Source: an uncultured Prevotella sp. (GTDB taxonomy: Bacteria; Bacteroidota; Bacteroidia; Bacteroidales; Bacteroidaceae). From it: a DNA stretch of 50,791 bases. The stretch spans positions 1 through 50,791 of the forward strand of contig CALUGW010000019.1 in the NCBI GenBank assembly GCA_944320305.1. The letters run 5' to 3'. This document shows, in pieces, positions 1 through 7,941 of the stretch (the first letter of the stretch is position 1; every line of letters begins with the position of its first letter). Made by a program: the position numbers and the translations under genes. The notes under the pieces were generated by a model, which worked only from the letters and a program-made list of their open reading frames with translations, ran no database searches and was not told the origin of the DNA.

Positions 1-106
1 TAGGGACGAACGATATTTCAAACTGAGGCTATATGCTCTACATGATTCTCGTATCACTCTAAATGTCGGATGAACCTGTTTTCTTGACAAAATCACTGTG
101 TCGTTC

Positions 107-400
107 TGCGAAAAAGGTCATATTGGAGTGCGATATAGGCCGTTTCACAATGCAATATAGGCCATTTTGGAGTGCAAAACAGCCATTTTCGCAAGGTGAA
201 AAAGGCCATTGTGGGGCTGAAAAAGGGTGTCTCAGGGGCTGAAAAAGTTGCACACCAAGGCTTATAAGACTTATAAGGCCTATAAGGCCAACAGGTTACG
301 GTTGCACACTCAGGATTGGCGAATTTGCGGACCGGTGGCAAATTGTTTTCAAATACGCGAAATTTGAGGTGGTTAACGAGGTTGTTTTTAACTTTTGTGA
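107..400 (+). repeat. Composite intergenic repeat element, copy 1 (22-bp array, 9-bp array, GTTGCACAC boxes, tail)
   Basis: Seven consecutive 22-bp units run from 107 to 260 with no spacer. Unit starts are 107, 129, 151, 173, 195, 217 and 239. The typical unit reads TGCRAWAYAGGCC followed by about nine variable bases such as ATTTTGGAG. The last unit contains GTTGCACAC (247-255). Four 9-bp units of the CTTATAAGG type fill 261-296, and a second GTTGCACAC lies at 301-309, exactly 54 bp after the first. A tail follows, with CAAATT at 339 facing AATTTG at 361, then TTTTTAAC at 385-392. It lies beyond the 3' end of mtgA. The same parts in the same order and spacing recur near 7510 and, inverted, near 43830-44110. 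I see no reading frame or other signal in 1-106 or 401-541. The function is unknown. Confidence 0.85.
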
Positions 401-541
401 ATTTGTTTTAAGCCCGACTGACAAACAGACAGCCGGCGCAAAGCAAACAAGCAGCCGCCGGGCGCCCGCCGTGCCCCGGCAGGCAAACATCATTGCCAAC
501 AAACGTCTGGCGGCTGATTCAGAATACGAGTCGCGCCGGAG

Positions 542-1249
542 TCAGTAATCAGTGCCCTCGCCCGGCAGCTTCTTCACAAACTTCATTTCGTGCATGATGC
601 GCCTTGTGCGCTTCCTCACATAAGGGTCCGGATGAGCAGAATCATATCTGAGCGGATTCGGAAGAGAGGCAGCAATGGCTGCACACTGCTCTTTGGTAAG
701 GTCTTTTGCCGAGCGCCCGAAATGCCATTCGGCCACGGCAGACGCCCCGTAAATGCCATTTCCCATCTCAATGGAGTTCAGATAGACCTCCATTATGCGC
801 TGCTTGCTCCACATAAGCTCTATGAGCGTGGTGAAATAAGCCTCCAGCCCCTTGCGCAACCACGTCCTGCCGGGCCACAGAAAGACATTCTTGGCTGTCT
901 GCTGCGAGATTGTGCTCGCTCCGAGCTTGCGCTTGTTCTTTTGCGTCAGATTGCGCTTTGCCGCGTGTTCGATAGCCTTGAAGTCAAAGCCGTGGTGCAT
1001 CAGGAACCGCTGGTCCTCGCTCGCCATGACAGCCTGCGGCAGATAGGGCGAGATCTTGTCGAGCGAGACCCACCGGTGCCGCAGCCTCAGCTCCTCGCCT
1101 TTGCTCCCCTGCTGCGCAAGCCTGATGAACATCAGCGGCGTGAAATAAACGGGAACGAAACGGTAAACCACAACAGAAAGGATGGTGGTGCCGAAGAATG
1201 CAACCACCATCCATTTGACTATCGCACGGATTTTCCTTACAATATACAT
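542..1249 (-). CDS. mtgA: Monofunctional biosynthetic peptidoglycan transglycosylase
   Basis: This 235-residue protein fits the GT51 MtgA family, which polymerises lipid II into glycan strands on the outer face of the inner membrane without a transpeptidase domain. A membrane anchor spans about residues 11-33. The GT51 motifs are present: ASEDQRF with the probable catalytic Glu78, GASTISQQ at 110-117, and EVYLN with a second conserved Glu near 154. The length is normal for the family. The gene starts 18 bp after the stop of the upstream OmpA-type lipoprotein gene on the same strand. The two probably share the promoter at 1982-1989, which pairs a glycan polymerase with a peptidoglycan-binding lipoprotein. 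The identification is secure. Confidence 0.95.
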   Translation of the reverse strand: MYIVRKIRAIVKWMVVAFFGTTILSVVVYRFVPVYFTPLMFIRLAQQGSKGEELRLRHRWVSLDKISPYLPQAVMASEDQRFLMHHGFDFKAIEHAAKRNLTQKNKRKLGASTISQQTAKNVFLWPGRTWLRKGLEAYFTTLIELMWSKQRIMEVYLNSIEMGNGIYGASAVAEWHFGRSAKDLTKEQCAAIAASLPNPLRYDSAHPDPYVRKRTRRIMHEMKFVKKLPGEGTDY

Positions 1250-1267
1250 CCGATACGAGCAGAACGC

Positions 1268-1942
1268 TTATTGCAATGTTCCGTTTTCCGCAGCCTGGAT
1301 CATTGCCTGGCTTGCGTACATATACACCTCTACGCGACGGTTCTGCTGGCGCCCCTCGGCTGTGGAATTGTCGGCCACAGGATTTGAAGACCCCTGGCCC
1401 TCCACTGTCTTAATCTGCGAGGCAGACACGCCGCAGCTCTTAAGGTAATTGGAAACGCTCGTCGCGCGGCTCACCGACAGCGGAACGTTGATGCCGTCGT
1501 TGCCGGTATTGTCCGTGTGGCCGTAAATGGCAACGTCGCAAGACTTGTTGTTGTTGAGCACCTGGGCAAACTTTGCCAGCGAGTTCTTTGCTGACGCATT
1601 GAGGTCGGCCTTGTTTGTGGCGAACAGAATGCCAGAGTCGAACGTCACCTTGACGGCATCCAGGCCGTTGGCATCCTTAACCTCCTGAACCTGGGCGGCC
1701 TCCACCTGGGCGGCCTCTGCCTTAACCTTGTCCATGTGCTTGCCAATGATGGCGCCCGTGCCGGCGCCCACAGCGGCGCCCACGGCGGCGCCCACAGCCG
1801 TGTTGCCGGCCAGCTTGCCCACTATCGCACCAAGAACAGCACCGCCGCCGGTGCCTATCGCAGCGCCCTTCTGGGTGTTGTTGCATCCTGCGAAAACAAT
1901 GCCGAGACAAAGAGCCAAAGCCAATACTTTCAAATTTCTCAT
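1268..1942 (-). CDS. OmpA-family lipoprotein with glycine zipper (YiaD-like)
   Basis: The 224-residue product begins with a lipoprotein signal ending FAGC, so Cys20 should be lipidated. Residues 25-68 form a glycine- and alanine-rich zipper (repeated GAAVGAAVGAG). Residues about 98-215 form an OmpA C-terminal domain, with the peptidoglycan (diaminopimelate) contacts GHTD (Asp144) and NRRVE (about 201-205). The likely role is to tie the outer membrane to peptidoglycan. It is the first gene of a pair with mtgA and has a -7 element at 1982-1989. The architecture resembles E. coli YiaD; orthology was not tested. Confidence 0.9.
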   Translation of the reverse strand: MRNLKVLALALCLGIVFAGCNNTQKGAAIGTGGGAVLGAIVGKLAGNTAVGAAVGAAVGAGTGAIIGKHMDKVKAEAAQVEAAQVQEVKDANGLDAVKVTFDSGILFATNKADLNASAKNSLAKFAQVLNNNKSCDVAIYGHTDNTGNDGINVPLSVSRATSVSNYLKSCGVSASQIKTVEGQGSSNPVADNSTAEGRQQNRRVEVYMYASQAMIQAAENGTLQ

Positions 1943-1981
1943 CGTGTCACATATTTAATTGTTAAACATAAAATTCAAATG

Positions 1982-1989
1982 CAAAGATA
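1982..1989 (-). promoter_or_regulatory. Bacteroidetes -7 promoter element for the OmpA-lipoprotein/mtgA pair
   Basis: On the minus strand this reads TATCTTTG, a full match to TAnnTTTG. It lies about 40 bp upstream of the ATG at 1942. Confidence 0.65.
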
Positions 1990-2031
1990 ATCTATTTATT
2001 TAAAAGCAATATCCTTTACAAGTTTTTTTTG

Positions 2032-2039
2032 TAATTTTG
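2032..2039 (+). promoter_or_regulatory. -7 promoter element for proS
   Basis: TAATTTTG matches TAnnTTTG and lies 31 bp before the proS ATG. It is arranged back to back with the promoter at 1982-1989. Confidence 0.65.
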
Positions 2040-2070
2040 CAGCCAAAATTTATTAAACACACTTTTAGTT

Positions 2071-3552
2071 ATGGCTAAAGAATTAAAGGAACTGACCAAA
2101 AGAGCAGACAACTACAGCCAGTGGTACAACGACCTTGTCGTGAAAGCCAATCTCGCCGAGCAGTCCGCAGTAAGAGGGTGCATGGTCATAAAGCCCTATG
2201 GCTATGCCATCTGGGAGAAGATGCAGCACCAACTGGACAGCATGTTCAAGGAGACCGGTGTGCAAAACGCATATTTCCCACTGCTGATACCTAAGTCTTT
2301 CTTGTCAAGAGAGGCTGAGCACGTGGAGGGTTTCGCGAAGGAATGCGCCGTGGTGACCCACTACCGCCTGCGGGCAAAGGAAGACAAGAGCGGCGTTGAG
2401 GTTGACCCGGCCGCCAGACTGGAGGAAGAGCTGATCATACGCCCCACATCAGAGACAATAATCTGGAACACATACAAGAACTGGATACACTCCTGGCGCG
2501 ACCTGCCGCTGATGTGCAACCAGTGGTGCAACGTGATGAGATGGGAAATGCGCACCCGCCCGTTCCTCCGCACGAGCGAGTTCCTCTGGCAGGAAGGCCA
2601 CACCGCCCACGCCACACGCGAGGAAGCCGAGGCCGAGGCAAAGACAATGCTCCATGTCTACGCCGACTTTGTGGAGAACTGGATGGCCGTTCCGGTGCTT
2701 CAGGGAGTGAAGAGCGCGACCGAGCGTTTTGCCGGAGCGCTCGACACTTACACCATCGAGGCCATGATGCAGGACGGCAAAGCCCTGCAAAGCGGCACGA
2801 GCCACTTCCTCGGACAGAACTTCGCCAAAGCCTTCGATGTGACATTCCTCAACAAAGAGAACAAGCCCGAATACGTGTGGGCCACTTCATGGGGCGTGTC
2901 AACAAGGCTCATCGGCGCATTGATTATGACACATTCTGACGACAACGGCCTTGTCCTTCCGCCGAAACTGGCGCCGATACAGGTTGTGATAATCCCCATT
3001 TCCAAAAACGACGAGCAGCTGAAAGCAATCACCGACAAGCTGACGCCGGTAATCGAAGGACTCAAAAAGCAGGGCATCAGCGTGAAATACGACGACGCCG
3101 ACAACAAACGCCCGGGCTTCAAGTTTGCCGACTACGAGCTGAAAGGCGTGCCGGTGCGCCTGGCAATGGGTGGCCGCGACCTTGAGAACGGCACCATAGA
3201 GCTGATGCGCCGCGACACTCTCGAAAAGGAGACACTGCCGCTTGAGGGCATCGTTGAGCACATAACGGCACTGCTTGACGACATTCAGAAGAACATCTTC
3301 GACAAAGCGCGCAAATTCCGCGACGCTCATGTGTACGAATGCGACAACTATGACGAATTCAAAGAAAGAATCAAAGACGGCGGATTCTTCCTCTGCCATT
3401 GGGACGGAACGCCCGAGACAGAAGCCAGAATCAAGGAGGAGACGCAGGCGACAATACGCTGTGTGCCTTTCGCTTACGAGCAGACACCGGGCACCGACAT
3501 GGTGAGCGGCAAGCCCGCCACCTGCCGTGTGATCATCGCACGCAGCTACTAA
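2071..3552 (+). CDS. proS: Prolyl-tRNA synthetase, archaeal/eukaryotic-type
   Basis: This 493-residue class II aminoacyl-tRNA synthetase charges tRNA-Pro. Class II motif 2 is seen around [20 protein letters not shown] (about residues 154-173), and a motif 3-like [12 protein letters not shown] near 283-294. The anticodon-binding domain follows ([10 protein letters not shown]...), with a C-terminal extension carrying cysteines and ending in SY. The editing insertion typical of E. coli ProRS is absent, which is the short archaeal/eukaryotic form known from Bacteroidetes. It is monocistronic, with its own promoter and a large hairpin after the stop. Confidence 0.96.
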   Translation: MAKELKELTKRADNYSQWYNDLVVKANLAEQSAVRGCMVIKPYGYAIWEKMQHQLDSMFKETGVQNAYFPLLIPKSFLSREAEHVEGFAKECAVVTHYRLRAKEDKSGVEVDPAARLEEELIIRPTSETIIWNTYKNWIHSWRDLPLMCNQWCNVMRWEMRTRPFLRTSEFLWQEGHTAHATREEAEAEAKTMLHVYADFVENWMAVPVLQGVKSATERFAGALDTYTIEAMMQDGKALQSGTSHFLGQNFAKAFDVTFLNKENKPEYVWATSWGVSTRLIGALIMTHSDDNGLVLPPKLAPIQVVIIPISKNDEQLKAITDKLTPVIEGLKKQGISVKYDDADNKRPGFKFADYELKGVPVRLAMGGRDLENGTIELMRRDTLEKETLPLEGIVEHITALLDDIQKNIFDKARKFRDAHVYECDNYDEFKERIKDGGFFLCHWDGTPETEARIKEETQATIRCVPFAYEQTPGTDMVSGKPATCRVIIARSY

Positions 3553-3588
3553 GCGACGGCGAAAGCCCTTGCACACAATACAAAAGGA

Positions 3589-3639
3589 CTGAGGCCGGCC
3601 GCCGTTACAGCATTTGCAAGTAACGGCTGTCGGCCTCAG
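3589..3639. terminator. Large hairpin between convergent proS and DUF2461 genes
   Basis: CTGAGGCCG...CCGTTAC at 3589-3608 pairs with GTAACGGC...CGGCCTCAG at 3620-3639 around an 11-base loop, giving a stem of about 18 bp with few mismatches. There is no clear U-tract. It sits between two converging genes, so a bidirectional transcription block is the likely role. Confidence 0.6.
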
Positions 3640-3684
3640 AACATTATGAACAATGCTGAACAATGCGCCGGCGGCAGCCTGACG

Positions 3685-4383
3685 TCATTCGTAGTCGTCA
3701 ATGACTGAGTTGATAAAGTCCATCATCGGCTTGCCGGCCTTGAGTATCCGCTCCATTTCGTCAAGCCACACCTCCCCGCTGAAGAAGTCGTCAGGCACGC
3801 AGTGCCAGCAGCAGTAGTCCTTCATCCGCAGATAGTCTATGTGCTCATAGTCTCTCGGAAATCCGGCCGGACACGTCTTTAGCCGCTCGATTCCGAATCC
3901 CTGGCCGCTGGCAAACACAGCCTCCGGGCCTGCGCCAAAGAACTTCAAGAACTCCTCGCCACGCACACAGCGGAGCCATTCCTCCGTGTTGGCCATTATC
4001 TCATTGCGGCATGAGGTCAGAATATTTGTCGGAAGCCAGTAGTTGCCGCAGCTCAACAGACAGTGTCCCGGCTCCAAATGGATGTAATACCCGCCGTGAA
4101 GCGCTTTCTTTCCGTGCGCGGCTATGTAAGCCCCGAAGTGGTTCTTGTATGGAGACTTGTCGTTTGAGAAGCGGGTGTCGCGGTAGAAGCGGTATGTAGC
4201 GTCCTTAACGGTGATGTGCGACACCGAGGGGTCGAAAGCGGAAATACGCAAAATGGCACTCTCTATGCCGCGTTCGAAATCCTCACGCGCAGCATTGTAT
4301 TCCTCTTTATGCTCCAGAAACCACGGCCGGTTGTTGTTGGCCGCGACATCATTCAAGAAACCCAATATTTTCCTTGTGTCCAT
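3685..4383 (-). CDS. DUF2461 / TIGR02453 family protein
   Basis: This protein of about 232 residues belongs to the widespread DUF2461 family of unknown biochemical function. Recognisable features are the N-terminal FLNDVAANNNRPWFLEHKEEY segment, the YRFYRDTRFSNDKSPYKNHF block near residue 70 and the GGYYIHLEPG segment. I start at the ATG at 4383; an in-frame TTG five codons upstream (4398) seems less likely. A -7 element (minus-strand TACATTTG) at 4493-4500 lies about 110 bp upstream. The region up to nth is a divergent promoter region. No catalytic residues can be assigned. Confidence 0.85.
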   Translation of the reverse strand: MDTRKILGFLNDVAANNNRPWFLEHKEEYNAAREDFERGIESAILRISAFDPSVSHITVKDATYRFYRDTRFSNDKSPYKNHFGAYIAAHGKKALHGGYYIHLEPGHCLLSCGNYWLPTNILTSCRNEIMANTEEWLRCVRGEEFLKFFGAGPEAVFASGQGFGIERLKTCPAGFPRDYEHIDYLRMKDYCCWHCVPDDFFSGEVWLDEMERILKAGKPMMDFINSVIDDYE

Positions 4384-4492
4384 AATACAGGTCTGCAAAA
4401 TCGTTCCGTCCTGCCGTCCGCCCGCTTCCTGCCCAGTAACAGCGTCCGTGGCTTGTCACGAGTCTGGCGGCTGAACAATTACAAATTATTTG

Positions 4493-4500
4493 CAAATGTA
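4493..4500 (-). promoter_or_regulatory. -7 promoter element for the DUF2461 gene
   Basis: The minus strand reads TACATTTG, matching TAnnTTTG, about 110 bp upstream of the DUF2461 ATG. It diverges from the nth promoter. Confidence 0.5.
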
Positions 4501-4533
4501 GACAAAAATATCCGCATTCTCAAATTTTTATAT

Positions 4534-4541
4534 TAATTTTG
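4534..4541 (+). promoter_or_regulatory. -7 promoter element for nth, implying a near-leaderless mRNA
   Basis: TAATTTTG matches TAnnTTTG and ends only 7 bp before the nth ATG at 4549. If transcription starts the usual few bases downstream of this element, the mRNA would have almost no 5' leader. Confidence 0.6.
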
Positions 4542-4548
4542 TCACGCC

Positions 4549-5196
4549 ATGACAAGAAGAGAGAGATATCGGAAAGTCATTGAATTCTTCAGAAAGGAAA
4601 TGCCAGAGGCTGACACAGAGCTTGAGTTCGGCTCTGTTTTCCAGCTGCTGGTGGCCGTTGTGCTCAGCGCACAGTGCACAGACAAGCGGGTCAACCAGAT
4701 CACGCCCGCCCTCTTTTCCCTTTATCCCACCGCCGCCGCAATGGCAAAGGCAGAGCCTGAGGACCTGCTTGAGCTGATAGGCAGCGTGTCCTACCCCAAC
4801 TCAAAAGCCAGACACCTGGCCGCATTGGCGCATGAACTTGTTGAGAAACACAACGGCGAAGTACCCTCCGACATGAACGCGCTGCTGGAACTGCCCGGAG
4901 TCGGCCGCAAAACGGCCAATGTGATACAGGCCGTGGCTTTCGGTAAGTCAACAATGGCAGTAGACACTCACGTGTTTCGTGTCAGCCACAGGCTCGGGCT
5001 TGTGTCAGCCAAGGACAACACACCGCTCAAGGTTGAGCAGACCCTCACAAAAAACATTGCCAAAGAAGACATACCGCTGGCCCACCACTGGCTGCTGCTG
5101 CACGGCAGATACATCTGCACATCACGAAAGCCGCGCTGCGGCCAATGCGGTCTGGCAGACATCTGCCCCCAGAACACAGAGCCGCCCAAGGGCTGA
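4549..5196 (+). CDS. nth: Endonuclease III (DNA glycosylase / AP lyase)
   Basis: This 215-residue base-excision repair enzyme removes oxidised pyrimidines and cuts at abasic sites. The helix-hairpin-helix LPGVGRKTANV (115-125) carries the catalytic lysine (Lys121), and VDTHVFR carries the catalytic aspartate (Asp139). The C-terminal [4Fe-4S] ligands Cys190, Cys197, Cys200 and Cys206 fit the family spacing C-x6-C-x2-C-x5-C. Length and motifs are complete. The start is fixed by the promoter just upstream, and no Shine-Dalgarno is present. Confidence 0.97.
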   Translation: MTRRERYRKVIEFFRKEMPEADTELEFGSVFQLLVAVVLSAQCTDKRVNQITPALFSLYPTAAAMAKAEPEDLLELIGSVSYPNSKARHLAALAHELVEKHNGEVPSDMNALLELPGVGRKTANVIQAVAFGKSTMAVDTHVFRVSHRLGLVSAKDNTPLKVEQTLTKNIAKEDIPLAHHWLLLHGRYICTSRKPRCGQCGLADICPQNTEPPKG

Positions 5197-5362
5197 CACG
5201 CCTCATTCCGAGGCAGTGCCGTGAGCTCAAGCCAGCAGGCCGGGCGACAGCGGAAGCGCCACAAGAGTGAGACGCGGCTGCAGCGGTGCGCCGGAGACCA
5301 CAAAACAGAAACTCAAAACAAACAGACTGCAAACATCCCCCCACCATTATCTTTTATCTTTG

Positions 5363-6052
5363 ATGAGAACTTTCATATTGATTGCCGCAATCCTGATTTC
5401 GGTCAGCGCCACCGCGCAAGACCGGTACAGCCAGTGCGAGGACACATGTGCCCACATCCACGGAATAGACCTGAGCCATTATCAGGGCGAAGTGTTCTGG
5501 GAAGCCGTGGGAGAAAACACCAAAATGGCATACGTCTACCTGAAGGCCACTGAGGGCGGCGACTGGATTGACGACAGATATGAGAACAACATCGAACTGG
5601 CCCACCTGCATGGACTGAAGGTGGGGAGCTATCATTTCTACCGCCCAAGGACAGACCAGCGGCAGCAGCTTGAGAATTTCAAGGTGCAATGCCTGCCCGG
5701 CGAGCAAGACCTTATACCCATGATCGACATCGAGACGACAAGCGGCCTGTCCACAGACGAGTTCTGCGACTCACTGTTCAAGTTTCTAAGTCTGGTGGAA
5801 GAGGCTTACAAACAGAAGCCCCTGCTGTACACTTTCACCAACTTTTACAACAAACACCTTGTCGGCAAGATTGACAATTACAAACTGATGATTGCCCAAT
5901 ACACCGACACGGAGCCGGTTCTGGCCGACGAGCGCGACATCACCATGTGGCAATACACAGGAAAGGGAAGCATCGTCGGCGTGAGCGGTTACATTGACAA
6001 AAGCCGCTTCATGGGCCAGCACGGACTGCGCGAGATAAGGTTCAGACACTGA
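5363..6052 (+). CDS. Secreted GH25 family lysozyme
   Basis: The 229-residue product has an N-terminal signal peptide (MRTFILIAAILISVSATAQ). A GH25 fold follows: GIDLSHYQG near residue 34 with the first acidic residue, YVYLKATEG, YHFYRP, and IPMIDIET with the catalytic Asp/Glu pair. GH25 enzymes cleave the beta-1,4 bond between MurNAc and GlcNAc in peptidoglycan. The ATG at 5363 is chosen because the signal peptide starts there; 32 codons of poor sequence precede it in the same frame. A perfect TATCTTTG abuts the start codon (5355-5362). If it is a real promoter, transcription would begin inside the gene, so I treat it as coincidental. Confidence 0.92.
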   Translation: MRTFILIAAILISVSATAQDRYSQCEDTCAHIHGIDLSHYQGEVFWEAVGENTKMAYVYLKATEGGDWIDDRYENNIELAHLHGLKVGSYHFYRPRTDQRQQLENFKVQCLPGEQDLIPMIDIETTSGLSTDEFCDSLFKFLSLVEEAYKQKPLLYTFTNFYNKHLVGKIDNYKLMIAQYTDTEPVLADERDITMWQYTGKGSIVGVSGYIDKSRFMGQHGLREIRFRH

Positions 6053-6100
6053 ACGCAAAGCAAAAAGTTACATATAACATTAAATTAAGGACAACACATC

Positions 6101-7261
6101 ATGGCCATTATCAAATGTCCCGAATGCGGACACCAGGTCAGCGACCGCGCCAAGACCTGCCCCAGCTGCGGAGTTGAAATTGAAGGCAGAATAACAAGAT
6201 GCCCCGAATGCGGAGAAGTAGTTTTCAAGAATCAGGAACAATGCCCGGCATGCCACCACCCATTGCCCACCATGCCGGTTCCGACAACAGGCGGCGGAAC
6301 GGAAAACCCGGAAAGCGCCCAGACAACAATACCCGTTGAGACCATCACATACGACAGCGTGGAGGCACAACAGCCAAGGCAAAAACACACAAAAACCGCC
6401 ACCGCCGTTGTCGTCGTCATCGTGGTTTTGCTCATCGCCGCCCTGACGGCCGTCTACATATACAAGAACCAAGAGGGGCAGAACGAGATTGACGCATACG
6501 GGAAGGTGATGGCCAGCACAGAGCCGGCAGAGCTTCAGAACTATCTCGACATATACACCGACGCGCCCGAAGCCCACCGCGACTCCGTAGAGGCAAGGCT
6601 CAGAAAGCTCCAGACCGCAGACACCGAATGGGGCAACGCAGTGGCAAGCGGAAGCAAGGCTGTCCTGGAAAAATATATGCAACTGCACCCGACAAGCCTG
6701 CACAACGTTGAGGCCAAGATAAAAATCGACTCGCTCGACTGGGTGAGCGCCTGCGAGACAAACACCACTGAGGCCTACCAGGCCTACATCAGCAACCATC
6801 CCGACGGGCTGTATGCCGATGACGCGCGCGCAAAGTTCGAGAAACTTGACGCTCTGACGGTGTCGCCCGAAGAGCAACAGGCCATAAACAACCTGTTCGC
6901 GCAATACTTCACATCGCTCGCCGCCAACGACCCCGACGGACTGACGGCCTGTCTGGCCAACATCATGGACAGCTACCTGCACAAGAGCAACGCCACCAAG
7001 GCCGACGTCATCAAGCATATGGAGAAGCTGCACAGCGAGGCCGACGTAACAAACATTACGTTCAGACTGAACAACGACTGGAAGATAACCAAGACAGACG
7101 TCGGCGACAACAGATTCAAATTCGGTGTGGAGTTCTCTGTAGACCAGAAAACGGAATACACAGAGCCGGAAAAAGGCACATTCAACACGCTCAACGTAAG
7201 CGCAGCCGTGACGCCCGACTTCAAGATATCCGAGCTGAACATGAGGAAGATTGTGCAGTAA
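6101..7261 (+). CDS. Double zinc-ribbon membrane protein with long C-terminal repeat/NTF2-like region
   Basis: The 386-residue protein opens with two four-cysteine zinc ribbons (Cys6, 9, 20, 23 and Cys34, 37, 48, 51). A Pro/Thr-rich linker and a single transmembrane helix (about 101-121) follow. Next come helical, TPR-like repeats (about 125-275; for example YLDIYTDAPEAHRDSVEARL and YISNHPDGLYADDARAKFEKL), then a beta-rich tail ending IVQ that looks NTF2-like. The arrangement suggests cytoplasmic ribbons and a sensor or scaffold region across the membrane. No enzymatic motif is visible. Function is unknown; families of this layout are common in Bacteroidales. Confidence 0.8.
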   Translation: MAIIKCPECGHQVSDRAKTCPSCGVEIEGRITRCPECGEVVFKNQEQCPACHHPLPTMPVPTTGGGTENPESAQTTIPVETITYDSVEAQQPRQKHTKTATAVVVVIVVLLIAALTAVYIYKNQEGQNEIDAYGKVMASTEPAELQNYLDIYTDAPEAHRDSVEARLRKLQTADTEWGNAVASGSKAVLEKYMQLHPTSLHNVEAKIKIDSLDWVSACETNTTEAYQAYISNHPDGLYADDARAKFEKLDALTVSPEEQQAINNLFAQYFTSLAANDPDGLTACLANIMDSYLHKSNATKADVIKHMEKLHSEADVTNITFRLNNDWKITKTDVGDNRFKFGVEFSVDQKTEYTEPEKGTFNTLNVSAAVTPDFKISELNMRKIVQ

Positions 7262-7310
7262 ACCGGCCACAGTGCGGCACTGCCTGTAGCGCATTGCGAC
7301 AATTGTCAGC

Positions 7311-7374
7311 GGGTCGCCCACAGCTGTTTTTCAGCCATTCTGCATGAAGAACAGCCGTGCGCGACCCTTTGTTT
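7311..7374 (+). terminator. Terminator after the zinc-ribbon gene
   Basis: GGGTCGC...CAC.GCTGTT pairs with AACAGC.GTG.GCGACCC and is followed by TTTGTTT. It lies 50 bp after the stop of the zinc-ribbon gene. Confidence 0.75.
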
Positions 7375-7509
7375 GCACAAGCGGCGCACTCGTTAAGTCC
7401 GTGCTTTTTATCCGCATTTCACCACAAAAAGCTCCAACTGAGCCGTTGATTTTAACACTTACGGAAGCGGTGAAATAGAAATTAATGAGCGCCCGAAAGT
7501 AATCAATCT

Positions 7510-7818
7510 TGACAAAAACGGCATCCTGCCATGCAATATGGCCTTTATCAGAATGCGATATAGGCCATATTGGAGCGCGAAACGGCCCTTAGCGGAAACC
7601 GATTAAGGCCGTTTCGCACGTTGAAACGGGCCGTTTATGCACCTTTTCGGGCTATTTCCAGCGGTTTAAAGATTGCACAATCAGTCTGGCCAGGCCAATA
7701 AGTCCAACAGAGTCAAGCTGTTACGGTTGCACACCCGTGCTTCCCGTATTTTCGTCCGACGGCAAATTTATTTTGAAATACGCGAAATTTGAGAGGACAA
7801 CAAGACCGCTTTTTTAAC
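7510..7818 (+). repeat. Composite intergenic repeat element, copy 2
   Basis: Eight contiguous 22-bp units start at 7510, 7532, 7554, 7576, 7598, 7620, 7642 and 7664. The unit at 7554 begins TGCGATATAGGCC, as in copy 1. The last unit carries the degenerate box ATTGCACAA (7672-7680). A 36-bp region of degenerate 9-bp units follows, then GTTGCACAC at 7726-7734, again 54 bp after the first box. The tail has CAAATTTATTTTGAAATACG (from 7763) and TTTTTAAC (7811-7818). The element fills most of the 724-bp gap between the zinc-ribbon terminator and the DUF3298 promoter. Positions 7375-7509 and 7819-7930 show nothing I can name. Confidence 0.85.
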
Positions 7819-7933
7819 ATTGCTGAAAATTCACGAAACGGCAATAAGGGTACAACCAGAACGCGACAGGCAGAAAAACACAGAACGGCGAATATTAATG
7901 GCGCATTAATTTGGCCGTTACCGCGTTTTTTAC

Positions 7934-7941
7934 TAAGTTTG
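7934..7941 (+). promoter_or_regulatory. -7 promoter element for the DUF3298 lipoprotein/rsmG operon
   Basis: TAAGTTTG matches TAnnTTTG, with a TTTGG about 22 bp upstream as a possible -33 element. It lies 45 bp before the ATG at 7986 and rules out the longer in-frame start near 7911. Confidence 0.6.

Noticed and set aside
107-260. CRISPR-like array
   Set aside because: The repeats are contiguous and degenerate with no spacers of a second fixed length, and no cas genes are nearby.
93-341. An 82-codon minus-strand frame across the first 22-bp array
   Set aside because: It arises from the repeats; the 22-bp period is not a multiple of three, so no repeated peptide is encoded, and it has no promoter or ribosome site.
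590-1387. A 265-codon plus-strand frame opposite mtgA
   Set aside because: It lies entirely antisense to mtgA and the OmpA-lipoprotein gene, has no recognisable motif, and looks like a shadow of high-GC codon usage.
5355-5362. TATCTTTG directly before the GH25 start codon as its promoter
   Set aside because: Transcription would start inside the coding region, and no suitable internal start codon follows; it is probably a chance match.
6080-7321. A 413-codon minus-strand frame opposite the zinc-ribbon gene
   Set aside because: The plus strand encodes clear zinc ribbons and a membrane helix; the antisense frame is Cys/Val-rich with no family motif.
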